DNA of 6,111 bases from Chloroflexota bacterium (GCA_023381895.1 JAMCTA010000013.1:1-6111), one strand, 5' to 3'. Positions 1 to 6,111 are shown, counted from the stretch's first letter. Notes: a model not told the origin generated them from the letters alone. Translations and numbers: made by a program.

Positions 1-250
1 CCAATCGACAGCGGCCGCGTGGCCGACGTGCGACCGGCAGCATACGCCGTCCTCGCACCCCATCCCCGCGCGCCATTTCCCTGCGACAGTTTTTTGTCGG
101 GAGTTATGCCATTGAGATGGAGAGGGGGAGAGAAGAGGTGGCTGCGGGGACACTCCCACGCCGCCGGCAGGGAGCAGCGTCGCTGCTGCTGGATCGACAC
201 GGACCACCTGGGGGGCGGCTCCAGTGGGAGAGCACGAGGGAGTTCCGGGA

Positions 251-280
251 GGTGCGAGCGTTGTGGATCTAGCGCGCACC
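251..280. repeat. Inverted repeat (hairpin) downstream of the DUF2283 gene
   Basis: GGTGCGaGC (251-259) pairs with GCgCGCACC (272-280): eight of nine positions match, around a 12-nt loop. On the minus strand it lies about 67 nt after the DUF2283 stop, so it could protect or end that transcript. No run of T follows it on either strand, so it is not a canonical intrinsic terminator. Confidence 0.45.
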
Positions 281-309
281 GTGGTAGAACATTGTTATTA
301 CAGTGAGGA

Positions 310-337
310 GGATTCGCAGTGTGCGCTCCGGTGCGAA
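310..337. repeat. 28-bp direct repeat, copy 1
   Basis: The 28 bp at 310-337 recur at 371-398 with one mismatch (C at 324 against T at 385). Each copy contains inverted hexamers, TTCGCA and TGCGAA, separated by 13 nt, so each unit is an imperfect palindrome. This copy lies just beyond the DUF2283 stop codon. The 33 nt between the copies show no repeat of their own. Confidence 0.85.
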
Positions 338-346
338 GTCATCGGC

Positions 347-544
347 CTACTGCTGATAGATAGTCCCGCCGGATTCGCAGTGTGTGCTCCGGTGCGAAAG
401 GTGCAGCATCTCGATCCCGACGACACGACCCTGTTCATCGTAATCTACGATGATGCCGGGCGAGACCTCCTCGGAATCACTGGCGGGTGCTTCGCCGAGG
501 GTCAGGTACAGCGCGTCAGCCTGTTGATCCACCTTGAGTTTCAT
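347..544 (-). CDS. DUF2283 domain-containing small protein
   Basis: A 65-residue protein. Residues 1-50 fit the DUF2283 family (PF10049) well: an N-terminal MKLKVDQQADALYLTL segment, then SEEVSPGIIVDYDEQGRVVGIEML, the typical pattern of paired strands ending in GIE-hydrophobic. The family's function is unknown; its genes often lie beside DUF4258 genes, as here. The ATG start is well supported: AGGAGG lies 8 nt upstream, and the start overlaps the stop of the DUF4258 frame as ATGA, implying translational coupling. The C-terminal 15 or so residues (HRSTHCESGGTIYQQ) look unlike the family and are partly encoded by a copy of the 28-bp repeat, so the original end may have been replaced. The family call is confident; the authenticity of the tail is not. 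Confidence 0.8.
   Translation of the reverse strand: MKLKVDQQADALYLTLGEAPASDSEEVSPGIIVDYDEQGRVVGIEMLHLSHRSTHCESGGTIYQQ
371..398. repeat. 28-bp direct repeat, copy 2, inside the 3' end of the DUF2283 gene
   Basis: This is the second copy of the unit at 310-337, at a 61-bp period. It lies within the DUF2283 reading frame on the minus strand and encodes part of its unusual C-terminal tail (around SHRSTHCES). I see no third copy one period further in either direction. Confidence 0.85.
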
Positions 545-735
545 AGGATGCTCCTCCTTCGATCAAAGAATGCCGTTACGACTCGCATCGGCGTGCTCTT
601 CCCATTCACGATCACGCGCAGGACACGGTTGCTCTTTTCGTGAATCCGCGCGAGGCGATGTTCCAGATCAGTATCTATCGGATCGGCCTCGGTCAGCTCG
701 GGCGCGCTGAGTACCCGTTCAATCCACCTTCCGTC
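541..735 (-). pseudogene. DUF4258 family protein, 5'-truncated
   Basis: Reading from just after an in-frame TAG (736-738), 64 codons encode WIERVLSAPELTEADP, then RVLRVIVNG and MRVVTAFFDRRRSIL, ending in TGA overlapping the DUF2283 ATG. From memory of the family this matches the middle and end of DUF4258 proteins: helix E-W-I/V-E-x-x-L, P-D-P, then R-V-L-R-V-V and V-V-T-x-F-F-D-R-R. The usual N-terminal part, with a H-A-x-x-R-x-x-x-R-G-I type helix, is missing, and the TAG lies only 10 nt beyond the priA stop. No ATG, GTG or TTG occurs before the conserved part; ATT at 721-723 behind AAGG is the only imaginable start. I read it as a remnant cut off at the priA end, though an unusual start or sequence error is possible. 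DUF4258/DUF2283 pairs have been suggested to resemble toxin-antitoxin modules; nothing here proves that. Confidence 0.6.
553..558 (-). promoter_or_regulatory. Ribosome binding site of the DUF2283 gene
   Basis: AGGAGG on the minus strand, within AAGGAGGAG, lies 8 nt before the ATG at 542-544. It sits inside the last codons of the DUF4258 frame and fixes the DUF2283 start. Confidence 0.75.
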
Positions 736-745
736 CTACCTGAGT

Positions 746-2809
746 TCAGCGCACTGTCTCTGGATCGATCTCCACCGTCCAGTGCGGTGGCACGACCTCG
801 AGCAGTGGCTGCGGCTGTGTGACACGTAGATGGATCTGCCAGCGGTACACGTCGTTCACTCGCTCGATGTACGCGGGCGCTGGCCCAACGATGGCATCGG
901 TCAGGTCCGGCGCTACCTCAGCGATCCGTTCCACCAGCCGCTCGCGCACTTTTTCCGCCTCCTGCTGACAGTGCAAGCGCGATGACGCCCGGCAGGTCAG
1001 ACGCACGAGCTGCCGGAACGGTGGATACCTCAAATGCTGCCGTTGGCGCAGCTCTTCCTCGTAGTACACGCTACTTTGCCCGATCGCAAGCGCACGAAAC
1101 ACCCAGTGCGCCGGCTGGAAGGTCTGGATCAGCAGCTTCCCGCCCGGCTTCACCCGCCGCTCCAGGGCCGCGAGCAGCTCATACGTCCGCTCTGAAGCCC
1201 GGTAGTCGGGCAGCGTCAGCCCGACGTCTGCCAGGGCCGCTGCTGCCAGCGCCACCGGGGGAAGGGCTTCATCGAGTGCCACGAGCTGGGTCCCGACGAG
1301 CACATCGATCTCTCTCCGCCGGAAGCGCGTGAGCAGACCCTGCTCGCTCCGAGCAGTCACCGTCGAATCTCTATCCCAGCGCTCCAATCGCGCCCGCGGA
1401 AAAAGGCGCTGTACTTCCGCTTCCAGTCGCTGCACACCAGCTCCCAGCTCATCGAGGGAGGGCAGCAGGCAGTGTGGGCATACCTCCGGCTTGGGCGCCG
1501 CAAAGTTGCAGAGGTGGCAGCGGACCTCCTCCACGTCCGCGTGGTACGACAGCGTCACGCTACAGTGCGCACACTGCACGGCGATGCCACAGCGCCGGCA
1601 CATGAGCACTGCGGCAAAGCCCCGGCGATTCAAGAAGAGCAGCGCCTGCTCTCCTGCCGCCAGCACGGCGCTCAGCTCGCGCTGCAGTGGCTCCGTAAGG
1701 ACGTGGGAGTGTCCTCGCTGAAGCTCCTGGTGCAGATCCACCACCGCAACGGCCACCTCCGGCTCCCCACCGAGATGGAAGCGCTGCACACCCGCTCGCC
1801 GTGCCCGCCACACGGTGGAAGGATCTGGGGTCGGGCTACACAGCACCACCGAGGCGCGCGTGAGTCGCGCCGCTGCGAGGGCTACTTCTCGTCCGTGCAC
1901 AAAGGGCGCGCGCTCGCCACCATAGGCCGCATCGTGCTCATCGAGCACGATGATCAGTCCCACGTGCGCCAGCGGCGCCAGCGGTGCGAAGCGCCCGCCA
2001 ATTGTCACCAGTGGCTGCCGCTCAGCGAGGGTGCGCCACTGGCTGGCCCCGTCCAGCACGAGCACGCCGCCAAACTGCTCACGCAGCAGCTCGATGTGTG
2101 ATCGCTGTCGGGGTAGCCGTGGCACCATGACGATCACTTGACGTTCCAGCTTGCTCGCATGCTGGATGAGCTGCTCGATCGCCGCTGCTGGCCAGCCGGC
2201 CGCCGTCACCACGAACAAGCTGCCCCGCTTTTGGGCCATGTCGGCGAAGAGCGTACTGCAGAGTGCCCGTGTCTGCCGGTCCGGCACGCTCAAGGGCGCG
2301 CCACCTGCGCGTGCCGGCGCGAAGCCGGACAAGCCGGTACGCGGTGTCGGAATGTGCCGTTCCACCACGCCCGCGGCTTCTAGGGCACGCAGCGCTACCA
2401 CTCCATCCAGGGTCAGGAGGGCGTAGGCCCGGTCAAGCCGCACTTCGCCACGCTCCAGCCGGCGGGCCAGTCGCCCCAGGAGCTTGCGTTCACGCAGCGC
2501 CGCGTCCGCACCACGCCGGAGTCGTACCACTGGCAGCACGCTGTCGAGCACCCCACTCGGGACAGCGACTTCGATGGCACGGGCCCAGCTCACGCGCGCG
2601 CGCCGGCTCAGCCACTGCGTCAGTTGCAGCTCCCGCGCCGAGAGCAGCGGCTGTGGTGAGATGACTTCCAGCAGGGGTTTCATCTCGTCTGGCGCCACGG
2701 GCGATTCTTCGGCGCCGGCTACCACCCAGCCGCGACGGATGTGCCTCCCAAACGGCACCATTACCAGGCTACCACTGTGCACCCTTCCCTCATCCTCGGG
2801 AGGAAGCAC
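746..2809 (-). CDS. priA: Primosomal protein N' (PriA), helicase motifs degenerate
   Basis: Replication-restart protein that binds stalled forks. Residue numbers count from the GTG at 2807-2809 (687 aa); E. coli PriA has 732. The N-terminal DNA-binding domain is recognisable (VMVPFG near 16-21). The zinc module is complete: C404/C407, C413/C416, C431/C434 and C444/C447. The C-terminal domain follows (RYPPFRQLVRL, 594-604). The ATPase core is broken: where PriA has VTGSGKT there is VTAAGWP (201-207), DEEH has become LDEH (289-292), GTQ lacks the following KGLDF, and the VAGRAGR motif is gone (near 546-553), although LPDYRASERTYELL remains. Helicase activity is therefore unlikely; actinobacterial PriA proteins are likewise known for lacking helicase motifs. 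Family similarity begins upstream of this GTG (FALVAVDDP...YHYV), so translation probably starts at the CTG at 2873-2875, adding 22 residues. The gene begins 37 nt after the pyrG stop and is probably co-transcribed with it. Confidence 0.92.
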   Translation of the reverse strand: MLPPEDEGRVHSGSLVMVPFGRHIRRGWVVAGAEESPVAPDEMKPLLEVISPQPLLSARELQLTQWLSRRARVSWARAIEVAVPSGVLDSVLPVVRLRRGADAALRERKLLGRLARRLERGEVRLDRAYALLTLDGVVALRALEAAGVVERHIPTPRTGLSGFAPARAGGAPLSVPDRQTRALCSTLFADMAQKRGSLFVVTAAGWPAAAIEQLIQHASKLERQVIVMVPRLPRQRSHIELLREQFGGVLVLDGASQWRTLAERQPLVTIGGRFAPLAPLAHVGLIIVLDEHDAAYGGERAPFVHGREVALAAARLTRASVVLCSPTPDPSTVWRARRAGVQRFHLGGEPEVAVAVVDLHQELQRGHSHVLTEPLQRELSAVLAAGEQALLFLNRRGFAAVLMCRRCGIAVQCAHCSVTLSYHADVEEVRCHLCNFAAPKPEVCPHCLLPSLDELGAGVQRLEAEVQRLFPRARLERWDRDSTVTARSEQGLLTRFRRREIDVLVGTQLVALDEALPPVALAAAALADVGLTLPDYRASERTYELLAALERRVKPGGKLLIQTFQPAHWVFRALAIGQSSVYYEEELRQRQHLRYPPFRQLVRLTCRASSRLHCQQEAEKVRERLVERIAEVAPDLTDAIVGPAPAYIERVNDVYRWQIHLRVTQPQPLLEVVPPHWTVEIDPETVR

Positions 2810-2879
2810 GTAGTGATACGCCTGCTCCGGACGGGCGTGCGGATCATCAACGGCGACGAGAGCGAAGCGAGCCAGCCGT

Positions 2880-2886
2880 CCACCTC
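2880..2886 (-). promoter_or_regulatory. Shine-Dalgarno site pointing to a CTG start for priA
   Basis: On the minus strand GAGGTGG (2886 down to 2880) stands 4 nt before an in-frame CTG (2873-2875). An in-frame TGA at 2885-2887 overlaps it, so translation cannot begin further upstream in this frame. Between this site and the GTG at 2807-2809 there is no in-frame ATG, GTG or TTG, while the codons in between encode PriA-like sequence. This makes CTG the best start candidate. Confidence 0.55.
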
Positions 2887-2898
2887 AGCTTCCCGCGC

Positions 2899-2944
2899 CT
2901 GCTCTCGCGCTATCAACTTCGACGAGCTGATAGCGCGAGAGCAG
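2899..2944 (-). repeat. Perfect 17-bp inverted repeat spanning the pyrG stop codon
   Basis: Positions 2899-2915 and 2928-2944 are perfect reverse complements around a 12-nt loop. In the mRNA the 5' arm is pyrG coding sequence, the loop encodes the last four residues (ARRS), and the 3' arm begins with the TGA stop. No run of U follows, so it is not a classic terminator. It lies 12 nt upstream of the priA Shine-Dalgarno site, where it could tune pyrG-to-priA readthrough, be an RNase processing site, or stabilise the pyrG end. Confidence 0.7.
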
Positions 2945-4523
2945 CAACGACATCATCAGTGGGGATGGGGAGCAATGTGCCCCGGTGTGCCTTGCACGCC
3001 GCGACGAAAGACACGAACAGGGGGTGGGGCTCGTTGGGCCGGGAGCGGAACTCCGGATGGAACTGCGTGCCCAAGAACCAGGGATGCCCATCCAGCTCCA
3101 TGATCTCCACGAGCCGGCCATCAGGAGAGAGGCCGCTGAAACGTGCTCCTTGGGCGGTGAGTGCGTCACGGAACTCATTGTTCACTTCGTAGCGGTGCCG
3201 GTGGCGTTCGAACACGACGGTCTCGCCGTAGGCAGCCAGCGCCAGAGAATTGGGCTGCAGCCTGCAGGGCCACAAGCCCAGGCGCATCGTTCCACCTTTG
3301 TGGGCCACATCCCGCTGCTCTGGCAGGAGATCGATGACTGGGAACGGCGTCGTCGGGTCGAATTCGCTGCTGTTCGCCTGCTCGGAGCGCAGCGCTACCC
3401 GGCTGAGCTCGATGACGGCACACTGCATCCCGAGGCACAAGCCAAAGAATGGAACACGCTGCTCTCGCGCCCAGCGGATTGCCTGGATCTTTCCCCCGAC
3501 GCCACGCTGACCAAAGCCTCCCGGCACGATCACACCATCGACGCCAGCGAGCACACTCGCCGCGTCCTGCTCTTCGAGCCTCTCGGAGTCTACCCAGCGA
3601 ATCGAGAGCTCAACGTCGTTCAGATCGGAAGAGCACACGTCTACTTCCACCACAGGGTGCGGCTGCTTGATGCGCGCAACCATATGGGCCCACTCAGCCA
3701 TATCAGCTAGCGTCGTGGGCAGGCCGAGATGCCGTGCGATGTAGTCGCCCAAGCCGTGCGCTTCGAGCAACAGCGGCACTTCATAGATCGTGGGCAGCGT
3801 CGGCATTGCTACTACTGCTTCTGCATCGACGTCACAGAATGCCGCGATCTTGTCACGCACTTCTGCCGTCAAGGGCTGGTCCGAGCGGCAGAGAATGACG
3901 TCCGGCTGAATGCCGCTTCGCCGCAGCTCGTTGACCGAGTGCTGCGTCGGCTTCGTCTTCAGCTCTCCCGTCGCACCAATGTGGGGCACCAGCGTCACGT
4001 GGATGTAGAGGACGTTGTCCCGTCCTACATCCTTGCGTATCTGCCTGATTGCTTCGAGGAAGGCCAGCGACTCGATGTCGCCAACCGTGCCGCCCACCTC
4101 CACAATCGCCACGTGCGCATTCGCGCGCCGGGCAGCCACTACAAGGCGCTCTTTGATTTCGTTCGTGATGTGCGGGATCACCTGAATCGTGCCGCCGAGA
4201 AAGTCGCCGTGCCGCTCCTTGGCGATGACCGAGGCGTACACCTGCCCGCTCGTCACGTTGCTCACCTTGGAAAGGCTCTCCCCGGTGAAGCGTTCATAGT
4301 GGCCGAGGTCGAGATCCGTCTCTGCACCATCGTCGGTCACGAAGACCTCGCCGTGCTGATACGGGCTCATCGTGCCTGGGTCAACGTTGATGTATGGGTC
4401 GAGCTTCTGCACCGAAATGCGCAGCCCCCGGCTCTTCATAAGGCGACCCAGTGAGGCGACTGCTATGCCCTTGCCGACCGACGACACAACGCCGCCGGTG
4501 ACAAAGATGTACTTTGCCGTCAC
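2913..4523 (-). CDS. pyrG: CTP synthase (glutamine-hydrolysing), carrying an assembly defect
   Basis: Converts UTP, ATP and glutamine to CTP, the last step of de novo pyrimidine synthesis, in the cytoplasm. The synthetase domain (1-290) shows [10 protein letters not shown] (10-19), the [21 protein letters not shown] block (42-62), [11 protein letters not shown] (142-152) and TKPTQHSV (190-197). The class I glutaminase domain shows PGGFGQRGV, nucleophile C363 in [16 protein letters not shown] (441-449), and H489 and E491 in FHPEF. The GTG start overlaps the stop of the upstream hydrolase by 4 nt. At residues 295-301 DVCSSDL is encoded by Illumina adapter sequence. Against E. coli PyrG, recalled by eye, it replaces about 28 residues including the conserved VGKY and DAYKSVIEAL stretch, so the net loss is about 21 residues without a frameshift. 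The true protein should be about 557 residues. The function call is secure; the central sequence is not. Confidence 0.97.
   Translation of the reverse strand: MTAKYIFVTGGVVSSVGKGIAVASLGRLMKSRGLRISVQKLDPYINVDPGTMSPYQHGEVFVTDDGAETDLDLGHYERFTGESLSKVSNVTSGQVYASVIAKERHGDFLGGTIQVIPHITNEIKERLVVAARRANAHVAIVEVGGTVGDIESLAFLEAIRQIRKDVGRDNVLYIHVTLVPHIGATGELKTKPTQHSVNELRRSGIQPDVILCRSDQPLTAEVRDKIAAFCDVDAEAVVAMPTLPTIYEVPLLLEAHGLGDYIARHLGLPTTLADMAEWAHMVARIKQPHPVVEVDVCSSDLNDVELSIRWVDSERLEEQDAASVLAGVDGVIVPGGFGQRGVGGKIQAIRWAREQRVPFFGLCLGMQCAVIELSRVALRSEQANSSEFDPTTPFPVIDLLPEQRDVAHKGGTMRLGLWPCRLQPNSLALAAYGETVVFERHRHRYEVNNEFRDALTAQGARFSGLSPDGRLVEIMELDGHPWFLGTQFHPEFRSRPNEPHPLFVSFVAACKAHRGTLLPIPTDDVVAALALSARRS
3622..3642. 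other. Illumina TruSeq adapter sequence in the assembly
   Basis: The plus strand reads AGATCGGAAGAGCACACGTC followed by T, identical to the first 21 bases of the standard TruSeq read-1 adapter. The minus strand translates it as DVCSSDL, a peptide I recall as an adapter-contamination artefact in metagenome-derived proteins. The flanks on both sides are pyrG in the correct order and frame, so this is a local mis-join rather than a chimera of distant loci. Confidence 0.97.
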
Positions 4524-5179
4524 CGCCCGTCCCCTTTCAACCCTTGAGCTTCTAGCACTATCACCTGTAGCTGATCCGGCAAGTTCGACTTCGTGACGTT
4601 CACGCGGTTCTGCGGTGCCACCTCTTTCTGGCCGATTTCCCGGAGGAAACGCTCTACCGTCTCGAGAGGCTGCGTATGCTCTGCAGCAGTGCGGTAGTGC
4701 ATGGGTATGACAACATGGGGCTGAAGCTGCGTCACCAGCTCAGCTGCCTGCGCGCCATTGATCGTCGTCACGCCTCCCACCGGCACGAGTAGCACGTCGA
4801 TCGTGGGGAGCTCCGCACGCTGTTCCGCCGTCAACTGATGTCCCAGATCACCGAGGTGCGCTACCGTCACGTCATCAACTGTCACTGCGAACACGACGTT
4901 CCGTCCTCGCTCCACGCCCTTCACATCATCGTGATACGTGTGGACCCCCGTGATGAACACACCGGCAATTTCGTACTCTCCAGGGCCGGTCAACGCCTTG
5001 CAGCCATCGCTGCACATATCCAGATACCCGTGGCCCGGATGCTGATGGCTGCACGTGAGCACGTTGACCGGTAGACGCGGGATGGCATAGCCAAGCGCGG
5101 GATCCGGGGGATCAGTGATGACGGTTGCTTCACGGCCGCGAAAGCGGAAGCACGCATGTCCAAACCAGGTAAGCTCCAC
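4520..5179 (-). CDS. MBL-fold metallo-hydrolase (Zn-dependent, PF13483-like)
   Basis: A 219-residue protein of the metallo-beta-lactamase superfamily, resembling short stand-alone members annotated as Zn-dependent hydrolases. It begins [13 protein letters not shown], then ITDPPDP (21-27), the metal motif SHQHPGH (44-50), [19 protein letters not shown] (67-85), VAHLGDLGH (106-114) with candidate ligand D111, VLLVPVGG (129-136) and a late histidine in IPMHY (158-162). The classical HxHxDH has glycine at the aspartate position (H45, H47, G49, H50), which may reduce or alter metal binding at the second site. No signal peptide is visible, so it is probably cytoplasmic. The substrate cannot be told from sequence. 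The start is GTG with AAAGG 7 nt upstream. Its stop overlaps the pyrG start as GTGA, indicating coupled translation, but a role in CTP synthesis does not follow from that. Confidence 0.85.
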   Translation of the reverse strand: MELTWFGHACFRFRGREATVITDPPDPALGYAIPRLPVNVLTCSHQHPGHGYLDMCSDGCKALTGPGEYEIAGVFITGVHTYHDDVKGVERGRNVVFAVTVDDVTVAHLGDLGHQLTAEQRAELPTIDVLLVPVGGVTTINGAQAAELVTQLQPHVVIPMHYRTAAEHTQPLETVERFLREIGQKEVAPQNRVNVTKSNLPDQLQVIVLEAQGLKGDGR

Positions 5180-5224
5180 GCCTCAACCTTTCTGAAGGCG
5201 CTCGCTTCCAGGAAAAGCCGTCGC

Positions 5225-5243
5225 CTCGCCCATCACTGGCGAG
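5225..5243 (-). repeat. Small hairpin upstream of the hydrolase gene
   Basis: CTCGCC and GGCGAG form a 6-bp stem with a 7-nt loop. On the minus strand TTTT occurs only 8 nt beyond the stem, so it is at most a weak terminator or attenuator between ftsQ and the hydrolase gene. Confidence 0.3.
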
Positions 5244-5317
5244 TCTACCACGTTGTCTACGCCTGGCTCCGACCTCCTGGCACGGGCCCTAGAAGTCCCT
5301 CACGCTGCCGCCGGCAT

Positions 5318-5342
5318 CCCTCTCCCGCCACGCGGGCGAGGG
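5318..5342. repeat. REP-like palindrome between ftsQ and the hydrolase gene
   Basis: CCCTC-t-CCCGC and GCGGG-c-GAGGG pair over ten bases with one internal mismatch and a 3-nt loop. It resembles the short CCCTCTCCC-type palindromes scattered between genes in many GC-rich bacteria. It lies about 63 nt after the ftsQ stop, where it could stabilise the transcript end. No T-run follows it. I see no second copy in the window. Confidence 0.5.
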
Positions 5343-5405
5343 GCTCCTTTGGGGAGGTCTGCGAGTACCGGTCAGAAGAGGAGTAACGGACTGCTAGGCC
5401 CGGCT

Positions 5406-6111
5406 TCACGTCCGGTAGTACGGAACATTGCCGTAGCGCAGGTCGATCAGTGTGAATTTCGGATTGGTCGCTAGGAACGTCGCCAACACAGCCACCTGGC
5501 GCTGCAAATCTCCCGTCACACCGAAGATCGCCACCCAGCCAGAAGGGGATCGCACCTCCAGCGAGCGATTATCCAGGAAGGTGAGCTGTTGGACACCTAT
5601 ACGCTGCGCGTTCAAGAGGTCACGCAGAAGATACGCCGAGCGCACGAGAGCGGGATCGATGATATCGCCGTGCTTGTATGCTGTCGGTTTCGCCGTGGCG
5701 ATGTGCAAGAGCTTCGGATCATCCCCCGGCTTGATGACGTAGCCATGCTCTGTCACGAGGTAGCCCTTCCCGCCGCTCTCCCACACTGCCACCGGCTGGT
5801 ACAGCCGCACGTGAACGGTGAGTGTCGAAGGGAGCTGAAGCTGTAGCGTCGCGCTGGCGAGATCAGGCACAGCGTACATCTTTTCCACGAACAATGTCGG
5901 GTTGATGACAAAGAGGCTCTGGTTGCCGATGCCACTGGCTCGCACAAGCTCTTGGGCGATCTGTCCGTTGGCGCCGAGCACCTTGACACGCTGCACGAAG
6001 AAGAATGGCGATTCGAGCAGCCACACGAGCAGCGACCCCGCGGCCACTAGGGCAAGGGCCGGGAGCATGCGATCTCGCAGCCACAGAGCATCGGCACGCC
6101 GCAGGCCAAGG
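5406..6111 (-). CDS. ftsQ: Cell division protein FtsQ/DivIB, 5' end outside the window
   Basis: A bitopic inner-membrane protein of the divisome, which with FtsB and FtsL links the division ring to septal wall synthesis. Counting from an ATG at 6066-6068 (220 aa), residues 2-23 form one hydrophobic membrane segment. A POTRA-type domain follows (FVQRVKVLGANGQI..., SLFVINPTLFVEKMYAVPDLASATLQLQLPSTLTVHV), then VAVWESGGKGYLVTEHGYVI and a C-terminal region ending IDLRYGNVPYYR, all typical of FtsQ. Upstream of the ATG the frame stays open to the edge with basic residues (LRRADALWLRDR), as expected for the cytoplasmic tail, so the real start is probably outside and 6066-6068 may be internal. The usual downstream partners ftsA and ftsZ do not follow; a hydrolase and pyrG do. 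The family call is good despite the low conservation typical of FtsQ. Confidence 0.85.
   Translation of the reverse strand, partial: LGLRRADALWLRDRMLPALALVAAGSLLVWLLESPFFFVQRVKVLGANGQIAQELVRASGIGNQSLFVINPTLFVEKMYAVPDLASATLQLQLPSTLTVHVRLYQPVAVWESGGKGYLVTEHGYVIKPGDDPKLLHIATAKPTAYKHGDIIDPALVRSAYLLRDLLNAQRIGVQQLTFLDNRSLEVRSPSGWVAIFGVTGDLQRQVAVLATFLATNPKFTLIDLRYGNVPYYRT

Larger units (their letters stand above)
1..346. other. Non-coding, hairpin-rich stretch without a supported gene
   Basis: I see no credible protein gene here: the open frames have arginine- and glycine-rich low-complexity translations and no recognisable family. On the plus strand, several segments can pair. CCATTG (109-114) pairs with CAGTGG (222-227, one wobble), AGGTGG (136-141) with CCACCT (204-209), AGCAGC (173-178) with GCTGCT (182-187), and GCGGGGA (144-150) with TCCC-a-CGC (154-161). 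Nested, they could form one long branched stem, but in GC-rich DNA some pairing is expected by chance. The stretch lies downstream of the DUF2283 gene. It could hold a trailer, a decayed regulatory RNA or nothing functional. Confidence 0.4.

Noticed and set aside
84..99. CGACA-gttttt-TGTCG as a terminator.
   Set aside because: The stem is only 5 bp, the T-run lies in the loop rather than after the stem, and no gene ends nearby on the plus strand.
19..306. A 95-codon plus-strand frame at the left end.
   Set aside because: Low-complexity arginine/glycine-rich translation with no family features; typical of chance frames in GC-rich DNA.
310..398. A two-repeat CRISPR array (28-bp repeats, 33-nt spacer).
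   Set aside because: The dimensions fit, but there are only two copies, no third repeat one period away on either side, no cas gene in the window, and one copy lies inside the DUF2283 coding sequence.
224..643. A 139-codon plus-strand frame across the DUF2283/DUF4258 region.
   Set aside because: It is antisense to two recognisable families that overlap with proper spacing and a ribosome binding site; its own translation resembles nothing I know.
3622..3642. DVCSSDL as a new cysteine-containing insertion in CTP synthase.
   Set aside because: The DNA is an exact match to a sequencing adapter, and conserved residues are missing at the same point.
2985..4454. Long plus-strand frames of 241 codons opposite pyrG.
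   Set aside because: They mirror the codon structure of the strongly conserved pyrG on the other strand and have no recognisable domains.

Overview
This GC-rich window looks like ordinary chromosome of a Chloroflexota-type bacterium (Thermomicrobia or a relative). That assignment is an inference from the protein flavour, the frequent GTG starts, a PriA without helicase motifs and the DUF2283/DUF4258 pair; no marker gene settles it. All convincing genes lie on the minus strand, so transcription runs from the high coordinates to the low ones.

Layout in transcription order. (1) The 3' part of a cell-division ftsQ/divIB gene (5406-6111), whose reading frame is still open at the window edge. (2) A gap of about 226 nt with a REP-like palindrome and a weak hairpin, but no clear promoter. 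(3) A small metallo-beta-lactamase-fold hydrolase (4520-5179). (4) pyrG, CTP synthase (2913-4523), whose GTG start overlaps the hydrolase stop by 4 nt. (5) A perfect 17-bp hairpin across the pyrG stop codon. (6) priA, primosomal protein N' (746 to 2809, probably to 2875), with an intact eight-cysteine zinc module but no usable helicase motifs. (7) A 5'-truncated DUF4258 gene (541-735) overlapping a complete DUF2283 gene (347-544), which ends inside a 28-bp direct repeat. (8) About 346 nt of non-coding, hairpin-rich DNA to the left edge.

The genes cover nucleotide synthesis (pyrG), replication restart (priA) and division (ftsQ). The hydrolase, pyrG and priA could form one transcript.

The most important observation is technical. 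Positions 3622-3642 are identical to the start of an Illumina TruSeq adapter and encode the peptide DVCSSDL inside PyrG. By recall alignment with E. coli PyrG, they replace about 28 conserved residues at the start of the glutaminase domain. This is an assembly artefact and must not be read as biology. I found no convincing undescribed defence, mobile or CRISPR system. The points most worth checking are the helicase-less PriA with a probable CTG start, the hairpin between pyrG and priA, and the decayed DUF4258/DUF2283 module with its duplicated repeat.
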